DNA of 16,769 nt from assembly GCA_002432025.1 (NCBI GenBank), contig DJFE01000030.1, positions 1 through 16,769 of the forward strand, in the 5' to 3' direction. The translations under genes were made by a program, and so were the position numbers. Positions 4,603 to 12,200 of the stretch are shown here, piece by piece. Origin of the DNA: Candidatus Avelusimicrobium stercoris. Lineage in GTDB: Bacteria; Elusimicrobiota; Elusimicrobia; Elusimicrobiales; Elusimicrobiaceae. The first letter of the stretch is position 1. Each line of letters opens with the position of its first letter. A model generated the notes under the pieces. That model saw only the letters and a program-made list of their open reading frames with translations. It ran no database searches and was not told the DNA's origin.

Positions 4603-5906
4603 TGAAAAATAAATTTTTATTTATGCTTACCGCTTTTCTTTTGTTCCCCGCCTTTTTACAGGCGCAAGTAATGGTCGTCCGCGTGGACGGTAACAAAGTG
4701 TATTTGGACACATCCTCTTTAAACCGCAATGTGCAAAAAGGCGATTTGTTTAAGGTTATCCTCTCTTCCGAAAAATTAACCAACCCCAAAACTGGGAAGG
4801 ATTTAGGTCTTGTTTATAACTATTCCCAAGAGGGTAAAATCGTGGAAGTCCAGCCGCTCTACGCCGTTGGCGAAACGGAAGAGGACAAACGCATTGCCGT
4901 AGGGCAGGAAGTTGTTTTAACCGCCACAGCGCCCACCCAGCAGGTACTTCCCGCCTCCACGCAAGAAGCCGACAAAATCTCCACACACCGCAAAACCGTA
5001 TATGACCCCGTGGAGCAGGAAGTTATCGGTGTAACCGAAGCCAACGTAACGGGCAAAAATAATTTTATTACCCTTTCCAACAAAGGCCAAGTAACCGTAT
5101 GGACCCGCGGGGAAAAAGGTGCCTTAAAAGAAGAACTGTCCTTTGCCTTACCCGCCGCCAAACGCGCCCTAGCCATATCGGCCGCCCCAGTAAAGGATAA
5201 TAAAGCCCAAATCTTCGTTTCGTATTTTGACGAAAACCGTAAAACCATTTCCACCGCCGTACTGGAAAACCAAGACGGCGCCTTAAAGGAAATCGCTACG
5301 TTAGCCTATTTTGCCAAGGAACTGGGATGCGGACAAAGCAAGCAAATTTGGCTCCAAAAGCCGTTTGTGTCGGGCATCTATCCGGGCAACGCCCGCTTGC
5401 TCGCCTATACGGACGGCAAATTTGCTCCCACCAAAGAAACAATAAGCACCTATCGCAACTGGCTGACGGGCGTCAACCGTTACGCGGTGGAATCGGGCTC
5501 CGCCCAAAACACGGTTTACACCTCGTCCAATGGGCGTTTGCGCTTGGTTCTTTCTAACGGAAAACGGGCCGAAAGCAAAGATTTGTTCGCCGGGGCTCCA
5601 AATCGTGTAAAATATAAGCAAGAGATTTTGAAATTCTATCCGTCCGTCCAAGTCTTTGGGCCGGAGGGGAACGCCGCCTTTGCAGCGGTGGAAAACGTAT
5701 CCAAATTAGGCATTTTGTCTGACACTTTTGGCCAATACCAAAACAGCAAAATACATTTTTTGACCTTTGAAAAGGGCCGCCTGTCCGTTACCAACACGGT
5801 AGAATTGGACGGCGTGGTATATGACACCGCCTGCACGGACAGCGCCGTTTTGGCCGCCGAAGTGCTGCCGGACGGAAACAGTTCCGTCGTGGAAATTTTT
5901 AAATAA
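4602..5906 (+). CDS. secreted protein of unknown function
   Basis: I do not recognise this 434-residue protein. It has a clear N-terminal signal peptide: basic MKNK, a hydrophobic core, and likely cleavage after LQA at residue 21. The following 30 residues, with VRVDGNKVYLDTSSLNRNV then KGDLFKV (to residue 52), resemble the small beta domain found in FlgT/CsgG-type envelope proteins ('what it encodes is at level X, not below it'); this is a resemblance only. The remainder is rich in beta-prone repeats with G/N-D-G turns, such as NKGQVTVWTRGEKGAL and SSNGRLRLVLSNGKR, compatible with a beta-propeller. There is no lipobox. I chose ATG 4602 over an upstream TTG because the signal peptide starts there and it lies 8 nt after a -10 (no Shine-Dalgarno). 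It leads the operon with thyX (15-nt gap) and glgC, an unexpected partnership. Confidence 0.75.
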   Translation: MKNKFLFMLTAFLLFPAFLQAQVMVVRVDGNKVYLDTSSLNRNVQKGDLFKVILSSEKLTNPKTGKDLGLVYNYSQEGKIVEVQPLYAVGETEEDKRIAVGQEVVLTATAPTQQVLPASTQEADKISTHRKTVYDPVEQEVIGVTEANVTGKNNFITLSNKGQVTVWTRGEKGALKEELSFALPAAKRALAISAAPVKDNKAQIFVSYFDENRKTISTAVLENQDGALKEIATLAYFAKELGCGQSKQIWLQKPFVSGIYPGNARLLAYTDGKFAPTKETISTYRNWLTGVNRYAVESGSAQNTVYTSSNGRLRLVLSNGKRAESKDLFAGAPNRVKYKQEILKFYPSVQVFGPEGNAAFAAVENVSKLGILSDTFGQYQNSKIHFLTFEKGRLSVTNTVELDGVVYDTACTDSAVLAAEVLPDGNSSVVEIFK

Positions 5907-5921
5907 TCAGGAGAAATACTC

Positions 5922-6614
5922 GTGCCACAATCTAGTGAAAAAATCAACGTGTTAGACAAGGGCTTTGTGCGCTTGGTAGATTTTATGGGAGGCGACGACC
6001 GCGCCGTACAGGCGGCCCGCGTATCGTTCGGGGCTGTATCCAAAGGCCCGGAGCAGGACAAACGCCTCATTAAATATTTAATGGAGCACGCCCACCACAC
6101 GCCGTTTGAACATTGCTATTTCCAATTTCATATTTGCTGCCCGATTTATGTCGCGCGCCAATGGATGCGCCACCGCTGGGGCTCTTACAACGAAGTCAGC
6201 GCCCGCTATACCGAAGTAAAGGATGAATTTTATATTCCGTCTAAATTCCGCGGCCAGGACACCAAAAACAAACAAGGCTCCGTGGCCGATTCCCAATTAG
6301 ACAACGAAGCCCTGCGCAAAATTTACGAGGCCAGCGTAGAAGCCTCTTACGCCGCTTACCACAAACTCTTGGAAGCCGGCGTCGCGCGCGAAATGGCCCG
6401 CGGCGTATTGCCCGTGTGCCAATATACCCAATTTTATTGGAGCGTAAACGCCCGCAGTTTGTTTAACTTTTTATGCTTGCGCACCGACAAACACGCCCAG
6501 AAGGAAATCCGAGTGTATGCGGATGAAATCGCCAAAATCGTGGCGGAAAAAATGCCGTGGTCGTGGGAAGCGTTTGAATCGTTAAACAAACAACTGCCGT
6601 TAGGCTCCGAATAA
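5922..6614 (+). CDS. thyX: flavin-dependent thymidylate synthase ThyX
   Basis: It makes dTMP from dUMP using methylenetetrahydrofolate, with FAD carrying hydride from NADPH. The ThyX motif RHRxxSxNExSxRY is present as RHRWGSYNEVSARY (residues 83-96). Length (230) is normal. The start is GTG at 5922 with AGGAG (5909-5913) eight bases upstream; no closer ATG fits. It begins 15 nt after the secreted-protein gene and is followed after 28 nt by glgC, so all three are probably cotranscribed. ThyX releases tetrahydrofolate rather than dihydrofolate, so an organism using it can do with little or no dihydrofolate reductase. No thyA or folA is seen in this window. Confidence 0.97.
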   Translation: MPQSSEKINVLDKGFVRLVDFMGGDDRAVQAARVSFGAVSKGPEQDKRLIKYLMEHAHHTPFEHCYFQFHICCPIYVARQWMRHRWGSYNEVSARYTEVKDEFYIPSKFRGQDTKNKQGSVADSQLDNEALRKIYEASVEASYAAYHKLLEAGVAREMARGVLPVCQYTQFYWSVNARSLFNFLCLRTDKHAQKEIRVYADEIAKIVAEKMPWSWEAFESLNKQLPLGSE

Positions 6615-6642
6615 TTAAGTCTAACTAAAAAGGGAAACTTTT

Positions 6643-7851
6643 ATGAGAATACTCGGTATGATTATGGCCGGGGGCAAGGGCGAGCGCCTTTATCCGCTGA
6701 CAAAGGACCGCTCCAAACCTTCCGTCCCGTTCGGGGGCAAATACAGAATCGTGGATTTTGTATTGTCCAACTTCGTCAATTCGGGGATTTTTTCCTCCTA
6801 TGTGCTGGTGCAGTATTTATCGCAAAGTTTAATTGAATACCTGCGCACCACTTGGCGAAGCGAAGGTATCATCCCGGACCATTTTTTAACCTGCGTGCCG
6901 CCACAAATGCGCTTGGGCGAAATTTGGTACCGCGGTACGGCGGACTCCGTGCGCCAAAACATCAACTTGGTGAAGGACTTCGCGCCCGACTTGGTAGCCA
7001 TCTTTGGCGCGGACCATATTTACCGTATGGACGTACGGCAAATGGTGGATTACCACTTAAAGAACAAGGCGGACGTTACCGTGGCCGCCAACACCGTGCC
7101 GCTGGAACAGGCTTCGGCCTTCGGCGTGTTGGGTACGGACGAAACGGGCCGCATCGTGCAGTTTGACGAAAAGCCCGCCCACCCCAAGTGTATTCCGGGT
7201 AACCCCAAAGCGGCCTACGCCTCTATGGGCAACTATATTTTTAACACGGACGTATTGTTGCAGGTCTTGCAAAAACGCTTCTGCGACGTGCCCGCCTTGG
7301 ACTTTGGCAAACACATTTTGCCCAAAATCTTGGCGGACCACCGTACCTTTGCCTACAACTTTCAAAGCCAAACGCTCCCCGGCGCAAAACCGTACGAAGA
7401 GCAAGGCTATTGGCGCGATGTGGGCACGATTGAATCGTTTTGGCAGACCAATATGGACCTTTTGGGCCCCAAACCCAAACTGGACTTAAACAACCCCCAA
7501 TGGCCTATCAGCACCACGCTAAACCGCGTGCCGGCCACCAAATACTTGGGTGGGACTGTGGTCAATTCTATGATTGGGGACGGGTGCATTATTCACCCCA
7601 AGGCCAAAATTAAAAACTGCGTAATCAGCGACAGCGTAACCATTGGCGAAGGAGCCGAATTGGAAGGCTGCGTGATTATGGATAATTGCGAAATTAAGGC
7701 GGGCGCAAAACTCAAAAAGGTAATTATGGACCGCTTTAACACTATCGCCCCCAAGCAAACCATTGGGCACGATACGGAAGCCGATTCGCAAAAATACTAC
7801 ATTGACCCCTCGGGCATTGTGGTTATCCCGCGCGGCAAGAGCAAATTCTAA
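6643..7851 (+). CDS. glgC: glucose-1-phosphate adenylyltransferase (ADP-glucose pyrophosphorylase)
   Basis: This is the committed step of bacterial glycogen synthesis, ATP plus glucose-1-phosphate giving ADP-glucose and pyrophosphate. The nucleotidyltransferase signature GGKGERL (residues 10-16), KPSVPFGGKYRIVDF (25-39), GTADSVRQN, the metal-binding ADHIY, FDEKP and YWRDVGTIESFW are all present. The C-terminal third shows hexapeptide-repeat (left-handed beta-helix) periodicity. Length (402) is typical of full enzymes with allosteric sites. A good AAGGGAA ribosome site precedes the ATG. It is the last gene of the 4602 operon; a 10-bp stem terminator follows. No glgA or glgB is adjacent. Confidence 0.96.
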   Translation: MRILGMIMAGGKGERLYPLTKDRSKPSVPFGGKYRIVDFVLSNFVNSGIFSSYVLVQYLSQSLIEYLRTTWRSEGIIPDHFLTCVPPQMRLGEIWYRGTADSVRQNINLVKDFAPDLVAIFGADHIYRMDVRQMVDYHLKNKADVTVAANTVPLEQASAFGVLGTDETGRIVQFDEKPAHPKCIPGNPKAAYASMGNYIFNTDVLLQVLQKRFCDVPALDFGKHILPKILADHRTFAYNFQSQTLPGAKPYEEQGYWRDVGTIESFWQTNMDLLGPKPKLDLNNPQWPISTTLNRVPATKYLGGTVVNSMIGDGCIIHPKAKIKNCVISDSVTIGEGAELEGCVIMDNCEIKAGAKLKKVIMDRFNTIAPKQTIGHDTEADSQKYYIDPSGIVVIPRGKSKF

Positions 7852-7854
7852 CCG

Positions 7855-7883
7855 AAAGCGCGGCTTACAGGCCGCGCTTTTTT
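7855..7883 (+). terminator. terminator after glgC, abutting the phoH start
   Basis: AAAGCGCGGC (7855-7864) and GCCGCGCTTT (7871-7880) form a perfect 10-bp stem around a 6-nt loop, with T7878-7883 as the tail. Only four bases separate the T-run from the phoH ATG at 7888. Confidence 0.9.
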
Positions 7884-7887
7884 GTAT

Positions 7888-8832
7888 ATGATTAAAACCC
7901 TAAAACTAAAAAATCAAGAAGAAATTTTAATTGCGCTCGGCATCCAGGACCGCAAACTCCGCGCGCTTGAAAAAAACTTCAAAGTAACCGTTTTTGTAAA
8001 GTATGATGAGGACGGCGCGGGGGCCGAACTGTCCGTAAAGGGCACCAACTCCCGCGTGGATAAGGCCCTAGCCAAACTGCAAAAGGACCTTGCGCTAAAC
8101 GCCGAAAAGAAACCGCTTGATTTGGTGAAAGACAACCGCCCGTTCGTGGATAACATCGTCTTCCGCCCCGAACACGCCAAACCCGTGGAAGCCCGCAGCG
8201 AAAACCAAAAGAAATACATTGAAGCCGTCTTTGCTAACGACCTCGTCATTTCCTCCGGTCCTGCCGGCACGGGCAAAACCTTTCTGGCCTGTGCGTGTGC
8301 CTTGCGCGCGCTGGAACTGGGGATGACGGAGCGCATTGTGGTTACGCGCCCGATTGTGGAAGCGGGCGAAAAACTGGGCTTTTTGCCGGGCGACATAGAA
8401 GAAAAGGTGGCCCCGTATTTGCGGCCTATTTACGATTCGTTTTATTCTATGCTGGGTATGGAAAAATTTAACTCGCTTAAATACAACAACATTTTGGAAA
8501 TCGTCCCGCTGGCCTATATGCGCGGGCGCACCTTGGAGCGTGCGTTTATCATCTTGGACGAGGCCCAAAATACGTTGCCCGCCCAAATGAAGATGTTTTT
8601 AACTCGTATGGGCATTGGTTCTAAAATGATTGTAAACGGCGACCTTTCGCAAATTGACCTGCCCAACAAAAAGGAAAGCGGCCTTTTGCAGGCGGCCGAA
8701 GTATTAGCCAAGGTAAAGGGCGTTGCGTTTGTGGAGTTCACGGGCGAGGACGTCGTGCGCCACCCGCTGGTAAAAGACATTGTTTCCGCTTACGACAAGT
8801 GGGACAAAAAACATACAGGAAAAATGAAATGA
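7888..8832 (+). CDS. phoH: PhoH-like ATPase (YbeZ/PhoH family)
   Basis: A P-loop NTPase that pairs with the endoribonuclease YbeY in RNA maturation and ribosome quality control. It has an N-terminal KH-like region (about 1-75), Walker A GPAGTGKT (124-131), Walker B AFIILDEAQN (219-228), and RPIVEAGEKLGFLPGD between them, as usual for the family; 314 residues is normal. The downstream ybeY overlaps it by four bases (ATGA), a conserved gene pair. I chose ATG 7888 rather than TTG 7882. Neither has a Shine-Dalgarno, because a terminator hairpin sits directly upstream, so how transcription and translation start is unclear. A possible promoter CTTACA-17-TATGAT (7864-7892) would start transcription inside the coding region. 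Confidence 0.93.
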   Translation: MIKTLKLKNQEEILIALGIQDRKLRALEKNFKVTVFVKYDEDGAGAELSVKGTNSRVDKALAKLQKDLALNAEKKPLDLVKDNRPFVDNIVFRPEHAKPVEARSENQKKYIEAVFANDLVISSGPAGTGKTFLACACALRALELGMTERIVVTRPIVEAGEKLGFLPGDIEEKVAPYLRPIYDSFYSMLGMEKFNSLKYNNILEIVPLAYMRGRTLERAFIILDEAQNTLPAQMKMFLTRMGIGSKMIVNGDLSQIDLPNKKESGLLQAAEVLAKVKGVAFVEFTGEDVVRHPLVKDIVSAYDKWDKKHTGKMK

Positions 8833-9272
8833 TTTCACATATTTTTTACAATACCGATATTCCCAAATACCTGCGCAAAACAGGGCTTTTTAAAGCCTGT
8901 TTGGAGCACGGGCTCAAACACTTTGCCAAACAAAACATTGAGGTAAACGTGATTTTTGTGGACGAGAAGGAAATTCTGCGCGTAAACAAGGAATTTTTAG
9001 ACCACCACTATGTAACGGACGTGATTTCATTTAACAACGAGCGGCCTCCGTTTGATACAGGCGAGCCGTGGGAGTTTGGCGATATTTTTGTGTGCTACCA
9101 AGTCGCGCGCAAAAACGCCAAAACCTTTGGGCACACCTATTTGCAGGAAATGATGATGTACGTTACGCACGGGGCCCTACACCTGTCGGGTATGGACGAC
9201 CACGCGCCCGAGGACCGCGCGGAAATGGACCGCCAAGCCGAAAAAATTATTTCTGCCGTTCTCACCAAATAA
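8829..9272 (+). CDS. ybeY: endoribonuclease YbeY
   Basis: A single-strand-specific zinc endoribonuclease for 16S rRNA 3'-end maturation and 70S quality control. The family motif appears as HGALHLSGMDDH (residues 114-125), giving H114, H118 and a third histidine at 125. The usual spacing is HGxLHLxGYDH, so this copy has one extra residue before the last ligand; the neighbouring aspartates may adjust. Length (147) is normal. The ATG overlaps the phoH stop as ATGA and has AGGA upstream, which favours translational coupling over the longer in-frame start at 8799. Confidence 0.95.
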   Translation: MISHIFYNTDIPKYLRKTGLFKACLEHGLKHFAKQNIEVNVIFVDEKEILRVNKEFLDHHYVTDVISFNNERPPFDTGEPWEFGDIFVCYQVARKNAKTFGHTYLQEMMMYVTHGALHLSGMDDHAPEDRAEMDRQAEKIISAVLTK

Positions 9273-9285
9273 ACTTTTAGTACAC

Positions 9286-9323
9286 AAAAAACAGCGGACT
9301 CTTTAAAAGGTCCGCTGTTTTTT
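9286..9323. terminator. bidirectional terminator between ybeY and the phosphatase gene
   Basis: A perfect 14-bp stem, AAAAAACAGCGGAC (9286-9299) with GTCCGCTGTTTTTT (9310-9323), with a 10-nt loop. A/T flanks on both sides make it work in both directions. It overlaps the stop codon of the minus-strand gene. Confidence 0.92.
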
Positions 9324-10125
9324 AATCTTCTGCCGGGCGGTCATCGGGTACGTCCACTATTTGGGGTACGCCCTTTTCATCCAGCGTTAAATATTGCAGT
9401 TTGCGGTGCAGCCCCACATCCACCGGGATAATCCGCGCCGTCTTATCCACCACGATATGCACCACCTGTGTGTGTCCCACAATTTGCCATACCGGGCTGA
9501 CGGGATAAGAGGACACCAAATCATCCAAATCCTCCCAAAAAATCCCGCCAAAGCGGTCCACCCCTTTGCGGTGGATGCTGATGTTAAAAATAGGGTGCTT
9601 AAAAAATTCGTGCTTAATGGATTCCTTAAAAATCAGGTTAATCAGTACCGCCAAATTGTTGGAACTGGGCTCATCCAACTGCATTTGAAAAATGCGGTAC
9701 AGTTTGCGCGTTACGCCCGCGTGCGTGAACAGATACCCCTTATAGGCATACGCCGCGCGCAAATCGCCGCAGAGCACTTGGCGGGTCATTTTCTCGCGCA
9801 TAAATTGGGCTTCCTCTTTGCTAAACCCGGAAATAACAAAGTTGGACAACAGTGGCTCCAACTCGTGGTTGCCCACCAGTCGTACCACTTCTCCGCCCGC
9901 CGCCTTGGCCTGCTGCTGGATCGTATCCAACAAGTCATCTACCTTGCGGGAAAAGGGCCCTCTGTCAAAGATATCCCCCATTTGCACCAAACGGTCGTGC
10001 CCGCCGCACCAGTTGTTTTGTCCGTCTATCAGTTTTGCGTGGCGCAAAATTTTGACAAACGGGTCAAACTGGCCGTGTACATCGCCCACTACCACTACGC
10101 GCTTGGGGTTCTTTTGGGTTTGCAT
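9322..10125 (-). CDS. calcineurin-like metallophosphoesterase (PPP-type serine/threonine phosphatase-like)
   Basis: The di-metal phosphatase motifs occur in order: GDVHG (residues 14-18), GDIFDRG (50-56), GNHE (85-88), a histidine in THAG (135) and VGHT (216-219). GDVHG with GDxxDRG and GNHE is the PPP-family pattern, shared by bacterial PrpA/ApaH-type enzymes and the 'Shewanella-like' phosphatases; the long segment between GNHE and THAG fits the latter better. Substrates could be phosphoproteins or dinucleoside polyphosphates. It has no signal peptide, so it is cytoplasmic. The start has AAGGGA upstream. It is convergent with ybeY and divergent from the glc-type operon. The phosphatase assignment is secure; the subfamily is not. 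Confidence 0.85.
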   Translation of the reverse strand: MQTQKNPKRVVVVGDVHGQFDPFVKILRHAKLIDGQNNWCGGHDRLVQMGDIFDRGPFSRKVDDLLDTIQQQAKAAGGEVVRLVGNHELEPLLSNFVISGFSKEEAQFMREKMTRQVLCGDLRAAYAYKGYLFTHAGVTRKLYRIFQMQLDEPSSNNLAVLINLIFKESIKHEFFKHPIFNISIHRKGVDRFGGIFWEDLDDLVSSYPVSPVWQIVGHTQVVHIVVDKTARIIPVDVGLHRKLQYLTLDEKGVPQIVDVPDDRPAED

Positions 10126-10205
10126 TGGTTTTGTCCCTTACACAAATAATATAATAATAATATACAAAAAGTTCACGCTTGTCCGTGTAAAATTTGCATT
10201 ACTTT
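10126..10205. promoter_or_regulatory. divergent promoter region
   Basis: Eighty AT-rich bases between the phosphatase gene and the glc-type operon. Plus-strand TAAAAT (10188-10193) could be a -10 with start near 10200, giving a leader of only about 6 nt. There is no Shine-Dalgarno before the ATG at 10206. For the minus strand several TATTAT-like hexamers lie in the repeated AT run 10149-10165; I cannot choose between them. Confidence 0.35.
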
Positions 10206-12200
10206 ATGAAAATACCGTCTGCCGCTTTTACAGAACTTATAAAAATAGTGGGTAAAGAAAACCTGCTGTCCGATGAGGTTTCCCTTTCCGTTTACGCATA
10301 CGATTGTTCCTTATCCCGCACGCGGCCGGACGCGCTTATCCATTTGCGCCGGGCGGACGTCATCGCCCCGGTGTTAAAGGTGTTATACCGCTATCATATT
10401 CCTTTTGTGCCGCGCGCAAGCGCTACCAACCACGCGGGCAGTTGCGCCGCCTTAAACGGGGGCATTATTTTAAATGTAGCCCCGTTAAACAAAATTTTGC
10501 AAATAAACACCCAGGCGGGTTTTGCGCTAGTAGAGCCCGGCGTAACCGGGGGAGACTTACAAGATGCCCTCGCGCCGCTCGGCTTTTTTTATGCGCCGGA
10601 TCCGGCCAGCGAGCGGGTTTGCTCATTGAGCGGCAACCTGGCCCAAAACGCAAGCGGTGCGCGCTGTATGAAATACGGCGGCACGATTGACCACGTTTTG
10701 GAAGTAGATTTTGTAATGCCAAACGGTACGGAAATTCACTTGTCCCGCCAAGACAGCGGCCCCGATTTTATCGGGCTTATTGCGGGGAGTGAGGGGACGC
10801 TCGGCGTAATTAAACAATTAAAGGTAAAAATCCTGCCCGCAGCCAAGCACATTAAAACCTTTTTAGTAACTTTCCCGTCGCTGGCGGACAGCGTGCAAAC
10901 CGTCAGCGATTTGGCGGCCGAAGGTATTATTCCGCGGTGCGTGGAAGCAATGGACGACATCACCACCCGCGCCGTGGAAGAATTTGCCCACGCGGGCTAC
11001 CCGCTGGACGCCAAGGCCCTGCTTATTTTGGAATTGGACGGCACACCCGCCGAAATTGATGAGCAGGAAAAACAGTTAGAAGAAATTTGCCTGAAAAACC
11101 ACTCGCTTAAATTTTTGCCCGCCAAGACGGAAGCCGAACGCCAACGCTTATGGTTCGGCAGACGGGCGGCTTATGCGGCAATGGCGCGGCTGGCCCCCAA
11201 CGTAATGGTGGGCGACGGCACTGTGCCAAGGAGCGAACTGCCCCGCGCGCTTGCCAAGGTGCGGCGCATTTTGGACGAACAGCACATTTACGCAAGCCTG
11301 CTTTTTCACGCGGGGGACGGCAATTTTCACCCGCAGATTATTTTTGACGAACGCAACCGCCCGGACACCGTCCGCGTAACCCGCGCGCTAAAAGAAATTT
11401 TGCAGGCGTGCGTGGATTGCGGCGGCACCGTATCGGGCGAGCACGGCGTAGGCGTGGAAAAACGCGCTGTAATGGCCTACCAATACGATAAGCCAACCTT
11501 GGACCTTTTCACGCAAATTAAAAAAGCCTTAGACCCGGAAGATTTAGCCAACCCGCTTAAATTAATCCCGGTAAATTACGATGAAAAAGCCCGTGCGCAA
11601 GCGGCTTTATCCCCCGTTATCAAGCAACTGGCGGACAAAATTTTAATGCGCAAAAACGCGCACGCTCCTTGCCTGATTACCGGGGAAAATTCCCGCTTAA
11701 AGACCAAGGCCACCAACGTATTATCCACCCAAATGCTTAACCGCATTTTGGAAATTGATAAAACCAATTACACCGTAACTGCCGAAGCGGGCGTGGCCCT
11801 AAAAACCTTGGCGCGCGCCTTAAAGCAAGCGGGCGTTTACAGCGTACTGCCGGACAGCAAAGGTACGCTGGGTGGGGCGTTTTGCTCGGGTTGTCTGCCG
11901 TCCTTTTATGCGCAAGTTTTGGGGGTAGACGCCCTGTTGCCGGACGGGTCGTATGTCCGCTATGGCGGCAAATTAATGAAAAACGCCGCCGGCTACCACC
12001 TAACCCGCCTGTTTGCGGGCTCACAAGGCACCCTAGGAATAGTAACCCAACTGACCTTTAAAATTTACGCCAGGCCCGTACCCACCGCGCCGGAAAAGCC
12101 GTTCGTGCGCGCTAGTGGCAATTTACCTTGGGCGGCTATTAAAAAGCAGTTAGACCCCGGGGATCTCTTCCCCGTTTTAGCAGGAGAAACAAATGTTTGA
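10206..12200 (+). CDS. glcD: GlcD-GlcE-type fusion FAD-linked 2-hydroxyacid oxidase/dehydrogenase
   Basis: A 664-residue fusion. Residues 1 to about 456 form a full GlcD-like flavoprotein: FAD-binding PRASATNHAGSCA (69-81), EPGVTGGDL (110-118), GSEGTLG (194-200), the substrate/metal region LFHAGDGNFHP (366-376), and CGGTVSGEHGVGVEKR (405-420). Residues about 480-664 repeat the FAD-binding half only, as in GlcE: AEAGVALKTLA (526-536), GTLGGAFCSG (553-562), GGKLMKNAAGYHLTRL (587-602) and GSQGTLGIV (605-613). These proteins oxidise glycolate, D-lactate or similar 2-hydroxyacids. The glcF-like gene overlaps by 8 nt. ATG 10206 was chosen over TTG 10194 on family length; neither has a ribosome site. 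The substrate is not determined. Confidence 0.88.
   Translation: MKIPSAAFTELIKIVGKENLLSDEVSLSVYAYDCSLSRTRPDALIHLRRADVIAPVLKVLYRYHIPFVPRASATNHAGSCAALNGGIILNVAPLNKILQINTQAGFALVEPGVTGGDLQDALAPLGFFYAPDPASERVCSLSGNLAQNASGARCMKYGGTIDHVLEVDFVMPNGTEIHLSRQDSGPDFIGLIAGSEGTLGVIKQLKVKILPAAKHIKTFLVTFPSLADSVQTVSDLAAEGIIPRCVEAMDDITTRAVEEFAHAGYPLDAKALLILELDGTPAEIDEQEKQLEEICLKNHSLKFLPAKTEAERQRLWFGRRAAYAAMARLAPNVMVGDGTVPRSELPRALAKVRRILDEQHIYASLLFHAGDGNFHPQIIFDERNRPDTVRVTRALKEILQACVDCGGTVSGEHGVGVEKRAVMAYQYDKPTLDLFTQIKKALDPEDLANPLKLIPVNYDEKARAQAALSPVIKQLADKILMRKNAHAPCLITGENSRLKTKATNVLSTQMLNRILEIDKTNYTVTAEAGVALKTLARALKQAGVYSVLPDSKGTLGGAFCSGCLPSFYAQVLGVDALLPDGSYVRYGGKLMKNAAGYHLTRLFAGSQGTLGIVTQLTFKIYARPVPTAPEKPFVRASGNLPWAAIKKQLDPGDLFPVLAGETNV

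Noticed and set aside
4147..4605. 152-codon plus-strand frame opposite mazG
   Set aside because: mazG motifs, start and terminator are all on the minus strand; the plus frame also runs through the terminator hairpin.
7882..7890. TTG at 7882 as the phoH start
   Set aside because: It lies in the T-run of the terminator, with no ribosome site, and adds only two residues that the family does not need; ATG 7888 is at least as good.
9394..10149. 251-codon plus-strand frame opposite the metallophosphatase
   Set aside because: The minus strand carries all phosphatase motifs with a ribosome site; the plus-strand product resembles nothing and is explained by GC-skewed third positions.
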